Below are positions 6,823 through 15,163 of a DNA stretch of 64,000 nt, in pieces. The notes beneath the pieces are model-generated. The model saw nothing but the letters and a program-made list of their open reading frames with translations, was not told the origin of the DNA and searched no databases. Made by a program: the position numbers and the translations under genes. Origin of the DNA: Methanoregulaceae archaeon UXB-2016 (GTDB lineage: Archaea; Halobacteriota; Methanomicrobia; Methanomicrobiales; Methanospirillaceae); assembly GCA_004332335.1 (NCBI GenBank), contig SISS01000040.1, positions 1-64,000 on the forward strand. The letters are read 5' to 3'. Each line of letters opens with the position of its first letter. Within the stretch, counting starts at the first letter, position 1.

Positions 6823-6935
6823 GCCGATCTGTCTGCTCGCCGGGCATGAGAGTTTTGTCATGGATACGGCGCGGGTTTGATAACTCCCCAGGACCGATCT
6901 CCTTGATGATGCTCTTTGTGTGCGGGGGAACCGGT

Positions 6936-9206
6936 ATGGCACGCCCACCCCGCCCACTGAGCATCGCCCGATGCATGGCGACAGCGGCCCTCTTCGTCCT
7001 TGCGGCCCTCCTCTGTCCCCCGGTCGCGGCCATGAACGGGACGCCGAACGTGCTCGTGCTCCATTCATACCACCCCGGTTTCAGCTGGACCGACGAGGAG
7101 GCCGAGGGAGTCCTGGACACACTTCGAGAGGAGTGGCCCGGCTGCGAGCCGTTCATCGAATACATGGATTGGAAGCGCCACCCGGGCGACCAGTCGATCG
7201 AGTTTCTCAGGGCCCACTATCGTGAACGTTACGCCCCGCTCTCGATCGATGCCGTGATCGCGACCGACAACGCGGCCATCGACTTCGCGCTCGCGTACAG
7301 AGCCGAGCTCTTTGACGACGCGCCCGTCGCCTTCTGCGGCCTGAACGGGGACCCGGCCATGATCGTACCGCAACCCGATGTCGCGGGGGTGATAGAGCAG
7401 AATGATCCGGCCGGTACGCTCGCGATCGCGCTCCAGCTCCATCCCGACCGAAAACACGTCCTGGTCGTCCTCGACGACACCGAGTCGAGCCTCGAGAACC
7501 GCAGGGCGACCGAGGTCGAGGCCGCCCGCCTCCGCGACCAGGCCGAGGTCGTGATCACGCAGAACCTCTCGGCCGGCGAGCTCGCGGCCGCCGCAGCCGC
7601 ACTGCCGCCCGACAGCCTGATCGTGCTCGGCACGTTCAACCGCGACCGCGAAGGGCAGGTCCTGAGCACCGAACAGAGCCTCCGCCTGGTCCGGGAGTCG
7701 ACGAACATGACCATCCCGGTCTACAGCCACTGGGATGTCTTCTCGGGCACGGGGATCGTGGGCGGCCACATCCTCGCCGGGCGGTCCCAGGGGAGGGAGG
7801 CCGCCGAGCTCGCCGCCCGGCTTCTTCACGGCGAGCGCCGTATCCCGATCGACGTCACTCCTCCGCTCACCTGGACCTTCGACCACCGCGAGCTCGTCCG
7901 AAATGGGGCCCGGCTCGAGGCCCTCCCGCCGGAGAGCGTGCTGCTGAACCGGCCCGTCCCGCTGTACGAAGAGTACGGCTCCTACCTCGTAGCGGCCGGC
8001 GCGGTCTTCGCGGCCCTCATCGCGATCATCGCCCTGCTCGCCATGAACGTCCGCCACCGGGCCGAGGCCGGGGTATGGCTCCTCTCGGCCAACACCGAAC
8101 TGGCCCGGGCCGAGCGCGAGGCCCGGCAGATGCTCGGGGAGCTCGAGACCTCGCGGGCGGCCCTTCACGAGAGCGAGGAGCGGTACCGGAATGTTGTCGA
8201 GGACCAGACCGAGTTCATCTCGCGCTTCAGTCCCGACGCGATCCACGTCTTTGTCAACGAGGCCTATTGCCGCTACTTCGGGCTCGATCGGGGGGCCGTG
8301 ATAGGACGGAGGTTCATGCCCGCGCTACCGGGCGAGGACCGGAGACGGATGGCCGAACACCTCGCCTCGCTCACGCCGGAGGACCCGGTCGGGACGATCC
8401 TCCACCGGACGATCGACGAGGACGGCCGGGTCCGCTGGCAGCGGTGGACCGACCGTGCGATCTTCGACAGCCAGGGCCGGGTCACCGAGTACCAGTCGGT
8501 CGGGCGGGACGTGACCGAGCAGCAGCGGGCCGAGCTGGCGCTCTCGCGTGCCAAGGCCCAGCTCACCCTCCTCTCGGAGCTCTCGCGAAACGACCTCCAG
8601 AACCACGTCTTCACCCTCCGCGGCTACCTCGGACTCGCCCTGAGCGAGGCCGGAGAGGGCCCGGCGCTTCAGGACCTGCTCAGCCGCGCGAACGATGTGG
8701 CCGCCCAGATTGCACGCACGATCGAGTTCTCGCGCGACTTCCAGGGTCTCGGGACCAGCCCGGCCCGGTGGCAGCGACTGAACGAGGTCTTCCTCTACGC
8801 CCTCTCACACCTCGATATCGGGCCGCTCGAGCGGATCGGAGCGCTCGACGGGGTCGAGGTCTACGCGGACCCGCTCCTCGAGAAGGTCCTCGGCGGCCTG
8901 ATCGAGAACGTGGTGCGTCATGCCCGCGGCGCGACCCGGTTCGAGCTCGGCTGGCGCGAGACGGACAAGGGACTCGTGGTCTGGGTCGAGGACGACGGGC
9001 CCGGTGTGCCGGACGACCGGAAGGAGCAGATCTTCCACCGCCGCCCCGGGTCCGGACGTTCGCTCTTTCTTGCCCGCGAAGTGCTCGGGATCACGGGGAT
9101 CGCGATCCGTGAGAACGGCGTGCATGGAGCGGGTGCCCGCTTTGAACTCGTCTTTCCGAAGGGCGGGTATCGACTCGACACACCACGACCAGGACAGGAA
9201 TCATGA
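6936..9206 (+). CDS. Membrane sensor histidine kinase with extracellular ABC-substrate-binding-like domain
   Basis: From ATG 6936 (GGGGGAACC upstream) the 756-residue protein has an N-terminal hydrophobic signal/anchor, an extracellular domain resembling the ABC transporter substrate-binding-like sensors (about 37-335; VLVLHSYHPGFSWT), one membrane helix (about 358-378), a coiled linker, a PAS domain (about 415-535) and a HATPase (N-box IENVVRHA, G1 EDDGPGVP). The dimerisation helix reads LSRNDLQNHVFTLRGYL; methanogen kinases of this class usually have RHDxxNQ, so the phospho-acceptor His is replaced by Asn. It overlaps the next gene by ATGA. The ligand is unknown. Confidence 0.8.
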   Translation: MARPPRPLSIARCMATAALFVLAALLCPPVAAMNGTPNVLVLHSYHPGFSWTDEEAEGVLDTLREEWPGCEPFIEYMDWKRHPGDQSIEFLRAHYRERYAPLSIDAVIATDNAAIDFALAYRAELFDDAPVAFCGLNGDPAMIVPQPDVAGVIEQNDPAGTLAIALQLHPDRKHVLVVLDDTESSLENRRATEVEAARLRDQAEVVITQNLSAGELAAAAAALPPDSLIVLGTFNRDREGQVLSTEQSLRLVRESTNMTIPVYSHWDVFSGTGIVGGHILAGRSQGREAAELAARLLHGERRIPIDVTPPLTWTFDHRELVRNGARLEALPPESVLLNRPVPLYEEYGSYLVAAGAVFAALIAIIALLAMNVRHRAEAGVWLLSANTELARAEREARQMLGELETSRAALHESEERYRNVVEDQTEFISRFSPDAIHVFVNEAYCRYFGLDRGAVIGRRFMPALPGEDRRRMAEHLASLTPEDPVGTILHRTIDEDGRVRWQRWTDRAIFDSQGRVTEYQSVGRDVTEQQRAELALSRAKAQLTLLSELSRNDLQNHVFTLRGYLGLALSEAGEGPALQDLLSRANDVAAQIARTIEFSRDFQGLGTSPARWQRLNEVFLYALSHLDIGPLERIGALDGVEVYADPLLEKVLGGLIENVVRHARGATRFELGWRETDKGLVVWVEDDGPGVPDDRKEQIFHRRPGSGRSLFLAREVLGITGIAIRENGVHGAGARFELVFPKGGYRLDTPRPGQES

Positions 9207-10786
9207 AGACAGATCCACTTGCACCGATGCCGGCGACGGTCGACGAGACGACCGACCCGGATACCCGTACCCTCGACGACCTCTTCCTCTACCAGGACCG
9301 GTATCTCGAGGACCTCGGCTTCGCCGATCCGATCGAGACCCTGGGGGAGACCGGGATCCGCCGGCAGGTCGCCGATCAGTGGCGAGCCCGCGAGCAGCGG
9401 TCGTTCCCGAACCCGGGGGCCACGCACTCGCTCGCTGTGCTCCTCTACTGGGAGGCCCGGGGCTCGGGTCGGAACGGGGCGCAGCTCCCGACCACGCCCG
9501 GCAGCACGGATCGGCTCTGGACCGGAGCCCTCGTCCGGTTTGCGGCTCTCTGCGCCTCCGATACCTTCTGGATCGAATGGGGGGTGCTGGCGGGCAAGAT
9601 CGAGGCGGTCCGCGACCGTGCACTTGCACCGCTCCTCGTCGATCGGCTCACCCGCGAACTTGAGACGATCGCGTCGCGCCTCCGCGAGACCGGCGACCAC
9701 CCCGCCGCGGCACGGTACGAGGAGCATCTCGCGCGGTTCCGGACCGAGCTCGAGGCGGCCGAGCGGCTCCCGGCGCTCCGGATCCTCTCGGGGCGCGGTC
9801 TTTCGCCCGCCGCGATCGTGGCCGGCCCCCAGCTCCTGGCCGAGGTAGGGATGCTCGACAAGGTCCGCGACGCGATCGCGCCTCAGCAGCCGGAGCTCCT
9901 GCCGCTCTTCGAGCGCCATGCCTGGATCCGTCGGCTTGTGGATGAGGGACAGCACGAGGTCGCCCTGCAGGCCCTCGAGCGGGTCGAGACGGGAGAACGG
10001 GGACGGGCCGCACTCCGGGCCCTCGAGCTGGCCGCCCTCTTCGGGGGGGCCGAGCAGACCCTGCAGGCCGGCCGGATCGAGGACGCGGCCCGGTACTGGG
10101 AGCGCGGTCTCAGGCTTGCCGAAGACCCGGAGCCGGTCGCGACGAGGATCGCTGAGACCGCAACCGCAGAGGCGGCGGCGCTCGAGGAGCGGGGGCAGCA
10201 CTCGACCGCGATCGAACTGCTCGAGCGGGTCGTGACGCTCGGGCAGGACTCGGCCGTCAGGGCCATGCTCGGAGCCGCCCTCAGACGCCGTGCGGCGGCC
10301 CGGATCGAGGCCGTGGTGGACGAGAGCGCAGAGGAGAGTGTCACGGAGGAGGGGATCGAGACGATTCGAGAAGAGGTCGACCATCTCGAACGCGCAGCGG
10401 CGCTCGATCCGGGAAACTCCGAGACGCTGGACGTGCTTGAGTACGCCCGCCGGGTGCTGGCTGACCTCGAAGCCGGGCCCGCAGCCGCTCCCCCTGCCCC
10501 CGTGGCGTCCGAGCCGATGCCCGACCCGTCCCCTGTCACGGGCGCGGCCCCGAGGCCTCAGCGCGGGAACCTGCTGGCCCGGATGAGGGCGAACGAGGGC
10601 GGGGGCCGCCCCCTCGTCTTCTATGCAGGCGCGGCGCTCTGGCTCGGCATCACGATCCTCGTCGTGGTCGCCTACCCGCTCGTCCTCCCGCGTTCGCTTG
10701 GCGGGACCGGGGCGGTCCTCGCACTGGCCCTCGCGGGCGGCTGGGGCCTCGCCAACGTGATCGGGGTCATGGCGCTCCGCTCCTGA
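9203..10786 (+). CDS. Helical-repeat protein with C-terminal membrane hairpin
   Basis: Not recognised as a named family. The 527-residue protein is Ala/Glu/Arg-rich and almost wholly helical, with TPR-like phrases (about 240-410; RIEDAARYWERGLRLAE, HSTAIELLERVV). A Pro-rich linker (about 425-450) and two membrane helices close to the C-terminus follow (about 470-525). It begins at the ATGA overlap with the sensor kinase gene, so the two are translationally coupled and probably act together, perhaps as kinase and membrane partner. That link is inference from gene order. Confidence 0.65.
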   Translation: MKTDPLAPMPATVDETTDPDTRTLDDLFLYQDRYLEDLGFADPIETLGETGIRRQVADQWRAREQRSFPNPGATHSLAVLLYWEARGSGRNGAQLPTTPGSTDRLWTGALVRFAALCASDTFWIEWGVLAGKIEAVRDRALAPLLVDRLTRELETIASRLRETGDHPAAARYEEHLARFRTELEAAERLPALRILSGRGLSPAAIVAGPQLLAEVGMLDKVRDAIAPQQPELLPLFERHAWIRRLVDEGQHEVALQALERVETGERGRAALRALELAALFGGAEQTLQAGRIEDAARYWERGLRLAEDPEPVATRIAETATAEAAALEERGQHSTAIELLERVVTLGQDSAVRAMLGAALRRRAAARIEAVVDESAEESVTEEGIETIREEVDHLERAAALDPGNSETLDVLEYARRVLADLEAGPAAAPPAPVASEPMPDPSPVTGAAPRPQRGNLLARMRANEGGGRPLVFYAGAALWLGITILVVVAYPLVLPRSLGGTGAVLALALAGGWGLANVIGVMALRS

Positions 10787-10802
10787 GTGGCGGGACGCTC
10801 GG

Positions 10803-10811
10803 AAAAAAAAA
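10803..10811 (-). terminator. Oligo-T terminator of the leu operon
   Basis: Nine consecutive A on the plus strand (T on the minus strand) lie 13-21 bases beyond the last gene of the minus-strand leu operon, between two convergent genes. This fits archaeal oligo-T termination. Confidence 0.5.
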
Positions 10812-10823
10812 GGGAACGAGCCC

Positions 10824-12209
10824 TCAGCTCGCCGGCGGAGATGCCTGTGCCGGGCGGCGGCGACGGCGGCGACGGCGGGGGGTAGGGGCGGGGGTCGCCG
10901 TGGCCGGCTCCTCCAGGCTAGGGGCGGGCACCTGCTCCGGCCTGGGCTCCCTCCGCTGCTTCGGCCCCTTCTGCGGCTTCTGCTGCTTCGGCTCCTTCTG
11001 CGCCTTCGGCTCCTTACGGGGCCCCTGCTGTGTGTTTCCCACGACAAAGGGAGCGGAGTTCCGGCCCGCGCCGATGAAGGTCATCAGGATCTCGTGGGCG
11101 ATCTGCGACCCGAGGCTCGGGGTGATCGTCTCGAGCCAGAGGAAGAAGCCGGCCATGTGTGGAGTCCGGGCCGACTCGAACTTGAACCCGCCCTGCTTGT
11201 CGCGGACCATCTTCAGATACTCCTTCCGGTGGCGGGAGCGCAGGTAGATGATCGGATCGCCGTCGGGCAGATTGATCGCGAGCACGATCTTCGAGTAGAG
11301 CTTCGGGATCTCGGCGCAGGGGATCGGCTTGCCCCGGATCGTGAGCGGGTAGCTCCCGCAGAGGGCCTGGGCCGCGGAGGGGTAGAGCCCGCCGCAGAGG
11401 ATCTTCCGGACGATCGGCGGGAGGTCGTCGGGTTCGGCGAACTCGGCCTTTGTCGCCTTTGCCGCGATCATCTGCAGGAGCCGCTGCCGCCGTTCCTCGT
11501 GGAGGGCCTTGAAGTCGAACGGCCGGCGGGCCTCGATCTCGTCGGCCCGGAAGAACTTCGGGATCTTCGGGCTCTTGCGGGTATGGTTCCGGACCGTGTG
11601 CCCCTCGATCAGCCTCTTGAGCTCCTCGCAGGGGCCGGTCACGACCAGTCCGTTGTCGGGCTCCTTCATGATCCGCTTCACGATCGGGTGGCGCGAGACA
11701 TCGACCGAAGAGTAGAGCAGGAACGGGACCTGGGCCTGGCCGTAGATGAACCCGATCAGCCGCTTCTTGAACCGGATCTCGGCCTCGAACTCCTTCATGT
11801 CCGTCGGCGAAGTCACGATCTCGGCAAAGGCGATGCTTCCGTCGTGGTCCTTGAGCAGGAGGTCGAACTCGGCCAGGTCCTGGCCGTTCCCGCGGATCTT
11901 GATGTCGCCGATGTTCGAGTAGAAGAGCCCGTTCTGGCCGAGGGCCGCGTTCATGCCCACGGGGGGGGCATCGGCGCCCTTTCGAGCGATCCCGCCGACG
12001 AGATCGGTCCGCTGGACGAGCCGGAGCATCCGCTCGTAGATGACCCCCTCGAACCACCGCCCCTCGGCGGTCTTCATCGAGGGGAGGTCCTCGGAGAAGA
12101 GCTGCTTCCGCTCGTTCTTGCGCATGTGCTTGGTCGCATCGATCACGAGCGCCGGCGTGGGCAGGACCTCGTCAAAGTGCTCGGTGATCCAGCGGACCAT
12201 CTCGGACAT
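10824..12209 (-). CDS. Uncharacterised protein at the end of the leu operon, with very basic tail
   Basis: Not recognised. The 461-residue protein has a compact N-terminal part (about 1-390) and a low-complexity tail of Lys/Gln/Pro and then Arg repeats (PRRRRRRRRRPA). A segment near residues 110-135 (AEFDLLLKDHDGSIAFAEI) resembles the beta-hairpin of PD-(D/E)xK nucleases, but the catalytic Lys is not in place, so this is only a hint. The tail suggests nucleic-acid or ribosome binding. It starts 6 bp after leuB, so it is co-transcribed with the leucine genes, for which no biochemical reason is apparent. Confidence 0.6.
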   Translation of the reverse strand: MSEMVRWITEHFDEVLPTPALVIDATKHMRKNERKQLFSEDLPSMKTAEGRWFEGVIYERMLRLVQRTDLVGGIARKGADAPPVGMNAALGQNGLFYSNIGDIKIRGNGQDLAEFDLLLKDHDGSIAFAEIVTSPTDMKEFEAEIRFKKRLIGFIYGQAQVPFLLYSSVDVSRHPIVKRIMKEPDNGLVVTGPCEELKRLIEGHTVRNHTRKSPKIPKFFRADEIEARRPFDFKALHEERRQRLLQMIAAKATKAEFAEPDDLPPIVRKILCGGLYPSAAQALCGSYPLTIRGKPIPCAEIPKLYSKIVLAINLPDGDPIIYLRSRHRKEYLKMVRDKQGGFKFESARTPHMAGFFLWLETITPSLGSQIAHEILMTFIGAGRNSAPFVVGNTQQGPRKEPKAQKEPKQQKPQKGPKQRREPRPEQVPAPSLEEPATATPAPTPRRRRRRRRPAQASPPAS

Positions 12210-12215
12210 TTCTGG

Positions 12216-13340
12216 TTAGCTCCGTCTTCCGATCAGCCGGACGAGGTGGTCGCCCACGTCCGAGGTGGAGGCCGCGCCGCCCATGTCGCGCGTCACGACG
12301 CCGTCGGCGATCGTCTGCTCGATCGCGCCGACCACGCCGCCGGCCGCCTCGTGCTCGCCGAGCGAATCGAGGAGGAGCGCGCCCGCCCAGACCGTGGCGA
12401 TCGGGTTCGCGATATTCTGGCCCCGGTACTTGGGGGCCGAGCCGTGGATCGGCTCGAACATCGAGGTGCCCCGGGGATTGATGTTCCCCCCGGGGGCGAG
12501 CCCGAGCCCGCCCTGGATCATGGCGCCGAGGTCGGTTATGATGTCGCCGAACATGTTCGGTGTGACCACGACGTCGAACCACTCGGGATTCTTGACGAAC
12601 CACATGGTGATCGCGTCCACGAACGTGTACTCGGTCGAGACCGAAGGGTGCACGGCGGCCACATCGGCGAAGACCTCGCGCCAGAGCCCGTAGACGTCCG
12701 AGAGGACGTTCGCCTTGTCGACCGACGAGACCTTCTTCTGCCGCCGCTCGGCGAGCTCGAACGCATACTCCATCACGCGGCGCGAGCCCTCGCGGGTCAC
12801 GACCCCGATCTGGTACGCGAGCTCCTCCGCGTCCGACTCGATGTCGAGCCCAAACTTCACGGAGTAGAGCGAGCGGAGCACCTCGAGTTCAGCGTGCTGC
12901 CGGCCCTTCGTCTGCCGCCCGCCGATCCCGACATAGAAGTCCTCGGTGTTCTCGCGGACCACGACGAAGTCGATCTCGGCCGGCCCCTTGTTCGCGAGCG
13001 GCGTCGGGACGCCCGCGAGGAGCTTGATCGGCCGGAGGTTCACGTACTGGTCGAAGTGGAACCGGAGCGCGAGGAGGATCCCCTTCTCGAGGACTCCAGG
13101 CTTCACGCGCTCGTCGCCGATCGCGCCGAAGTAGATCGTCCTGAACTTCCCGATCTCGACGAGGTCGTCCTCGGTCAGGAGCTCGCCCGTCGCGAGGTAG
13201 CGGTCGGCGCCGATCTCGAACTCGGTGAAGTCGAGGTCGAAGCCGTAGCGTCCTCCGGCGGCCTCGAGAACCCGGCAGCCCTCGCGCACGATCTCGGGGC
13301 CGATCCCGTCCCCCCCGATCACTGCGACGCGGTGCTGCAC
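12216..13340 (-). CDS. leuB: 3-isopropylmalate (or isohomocitrate) dehydrogenase
   Basis: The 374-residue protein is a beta-decarboxylating dehydrogenase: [10 protein letters not shown] at the N-terminus, LRPIKLL (substrate arginine region), [18 protein letters not shown], and the metal-site and NAD-loop segments [16 protein letters not shown] and [20 protein letters not shown]. It would oxidise 3-isopropylmalate for leucine; in methanogens a close paralogue oxidises isohomocitrate for coenzyme B, and sequence alone does not separate them here. It overlaps leuD by 22 bp, and leuC-leuD lie immediately upstream, making leucine or citramalate-pathway use likely. Confidence 0.85.
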   Translation of the reverse strand: MQHRVAVIGGDGIGPEIVREGCRVLEAAGGRYGFDLDFTEFEIGADRYLATGELLTEDDLVEIGKFRTIYFGAIGDERVKPGVLEKGILLALRFHFDQYVNLRPIKLLAGVPTPLANKGPAEIDFVVVRENTEDFYVGIGGRQTKGRQHAELEVLRSLYSVKFGLDIESDAEELAYQIGVVTREGSRRVMEYAFELAERRQKKVSSVDKANVLSDVYGLWREVFADVAAVHPSVSTEYTFVDAITMWFVKNPEWFDVVVTPNMFGDIITDLGAMIQGGLGLAPGGNINPRGTSMFEPIHGSAPKYRGQNIANPIATVWAGALLLDSLGEHEAAGGVVGAIEQTIADGVVTRDMGGAASTSDVGDHLVRLIGRRS

Positions 13341-13816
13341 AGGTTCACCTCCTCAAGGGTCTTTGCGTACTCGACCAGCCCGCCGGCGTCCGCGATCCGC
13401 TGGAGGAACGCAGGCACCGGGTCGAGCGGGTAGGTCTCTCTGTCGACCGTGATCGTGTTCGCGGCGAGGTCGACCGAGACCGCCGCTCCGTCGGCGAAGC
13501 CGGCCGTCGACGGGGTCGCGAGCGGCAGGAGGCCGATGTTGACCGCGTTCCGGTAGAAGATCCGGGCAAAGGACTCGGCGACCACGTACCGGACGCCGGC
13601 ACCCTTCAGGGCCAGGGGCGCGTGCTCGCGCGAGGAGCCCATGCCGAAGTTCCGCCCGCCGACCACGACGTCGCCGGGCCGGACCTCCACAGCGAACTCG
13701 TCGCGGGTCCCCTCGAACGCGTGGGCCGCGAGCTCGGCCGGGTCGTTGATGACGAGGAACCGGCCCGGGATGATCGCGTCCGTATCGATATCGTTGCCAA
13801 ACTTCCAGATGCGCAT
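13319..13816 (-). CDS. leuD: 3-isopropylmalate dehydratase small subunit
   Basis: The 165-residue swivel-domain subunit shows the family motifs [15 protein letters not shown] and [18 protein letters not shown]. It pairs with LeuC to isomerise 2- to 3-isopropylmalate. In methanogens the loop after GR separates specificities: YLRT-type loops go with homoaconitase (coenzyme B), YLV-type loops with isopropylmalate isomerase. Here the loop reads FLVI, favouring the isopropylmalate/citramalate enzyme; this rests on remembered family rules. Its ATG overlaps the LeuC stop (TAATG). Confidence 0.85.
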   Translation of the reverse strand: MRIWKFGNDIDTDAIIPGRFLVINDPAELAAHAFEGTRDEFAVEVRPGDVVVGGRNFGMGSSREHAPLALKGAGVRYVVAESFARIFYRNAVNIGLLPLATPSTAGFADGAAVSVDLAANTITVDRETYPLDPVPAFLQRIADAGGLVEYAKTLEEVNLCSTASQ

Positions 13817-15072
13817 TACTGGACCTCCCGCGGGTCCGTGATCATGCCCGTGATCGCCGAGGCCGCCGCGGTCGCGGCCGAGGAGAGGTAGACCTTCCCC
13901 TCGGTCGAGCCCTGCCGGCCCCGGAAGTTCCGGTTCGAGGTCGAGAGCGAGACCTCGCCCGGCCCGATCAGGCCGAAGGCCCCGCCCATGCAGGGGCCGC
14001 AGCACGGCGCCTCGACGAGCGCCCCGGCCTCGACAAAGCGTTCGACCAGGCCGGCGCGGAGCGCCTTCAGATACTCCTCGCGCGAGGCCGGGATCACGAT
14101 CACCCGGACATCGTTCGAGAACGAGCGGCCGCCGAGCACCTCCGCGGCCTCGGCGAGGTCCTCGAACCGGCCGTTCGTGCACGAGCCGATGAAGACCTGG
14201 TCGACGTGCGTGCCCGCGACCTTCGAGACCGGGACCACATTGTCGACATTGTGCGGCACGGCGACCTGCGGCTCGAGGGTCGAGGCGTCGTACGACCGGG
14301 TCTCGGCAAAGGTCGCATCGGGGTCCGAGGCGAGTTCGAACGGAGCGATCCCGGGCCGACGGGGTTTGATGTACGACCAGGTCCGCTCGTCGGGGGGGAC
14401 GATCCCGACCTTGGCCCCCATCTCGATCGCCATGTTGCAGAGGGTCATCCGGCCGGGCATCTCCATGCCCGAGACCGTCTCGCCCCCGAACTCGACGGCC
14501 TTATAGGTCGCGCCGTCCGCGCCGATATCACCGACGATCGAGAGGATCAGGTCCTTCGGCCCGACCCGTGCCTGGAACGCGCCGCGCACGATCGTCCGGA
14601 TCGTCTCGGGCACGCGGAAGTAGAGGGCGCCGAAGCGGAGGGCGAAGCCCATGTCGGTCGAACCGACCCCGGTCGCGAACGCGCCCGCAGCGCCGTGCAT
14701 GCAGGTGTGGGAGTCCGAACCGATCACGATCTCGCCCGGCGCGGCATGCCCCTTCTCGAGCACGACCTGGTGGCAGACCCCCTCGCGGAGGTCGTAGTTT
14801 CGGATCCCCTGCTCGCGCGCGAATCCGCGCATGAACGCCTGGTTCTCGGCGGCCGCGATCGAGTCGGCCGGCACCTGGTGGTCGAAGAGCATCACGACCC
14901 GTGCGGGGTCGTGGACCCGCTCTCCGCCCATCTCACGGAAGGTCCGGATTGCGAGTGGGCCCGTAATGTCGTGGATCATCGCGGCATCGATCGGCGCCAT
15001 CACAACCTCGCCCGCCCTGACATCGGTCCCGCAGCGGCCGGAGAAGACCTTCTCTACAAGCGTGGATCCCAT
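13816..15072 (-). CDS. leuC: 3-isopropylmalate dehydratase large subunit
   Basis: Read from ATG 15072 the protein has 418 residues and the aconitase-superfamily features: KVFSGRCG at the start, DHQVPADS, GSDSHTCMHGAAGAFATGVGSTDMGFAL, and the 4Fe-4S ligands in SCTNGRFEDL and CCGPCMG. It forms the Fe-S active site with LeuD. A frame extends to 15111, but a TATA box at 15112-15121 would place transcription start near 15090, so the 15072 start with a short leader is preferred. It is the first gene of the operon leuC-leuD-leuB-unknown. Confidence 0.9.
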   Translation of the reverse strand: MGSTLVEKVFSGRCGTDVRAGEVVMAPIDAAMIHDITGPLAIRTFREMGGERVHDPARVVMLFDHQVPADSIAAAENQAFMRGFAREQGIRNYDLREGVCHQVVLEKGHAAPGEIVIGSDSHTCMHGAAGAFATGVGSTDMGFALRFGALYFRVPETIRTIVRGAFQARVGPKDLILSIVGDIGADGATYKAVEFGGETVSGMEMPGRMTLCNMAIEMGAKVGIVPPDERTWSYIKPRRPGIAPFELASDPDATFAETRSYDASTLEPQVAVPHNVDNVVPVSKVAGTHVDQVFIGSCTNGRFEDLAEAAEVLGGRSFSNDVRVIVIPASREEYLKALRAGLVERFVEAGALVEAPCCGPCMGGAFGLIGPGEVSLSTSNRNFRGRQGSTEGKVYLSSAATAAASAITGMITDPREVQ

Positions 15073-15111
15073 GATATGAATACCGTCTGGATTGGTTGGC
15101 GTCCAGGCCAC

Positions 15112-15121
15112 TTTATATCGA
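15112..15121 (-). promoter_or_regulatory. TATA box of the leu operon
   Basis: The minus strand reads CGATATAAAG about 45 bp before the leuC ATG, in the short gap after the helicase gene. The distance predicts a leader of about 20 nt. Confidence 0.55.
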
Positions 15122-15163
15122 CGGCGCCTTCTCCGGACCCGGATGGGCCCGGCAGGGTCGCTC

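Noticed and set aside
11094-13433. A 779-codon plus-strand open frame over leuB and the unknown gene
   Set aside because: It is a shadow of two genes on the opposite strand caused by GC-rich codon bias; no recognisable motif.
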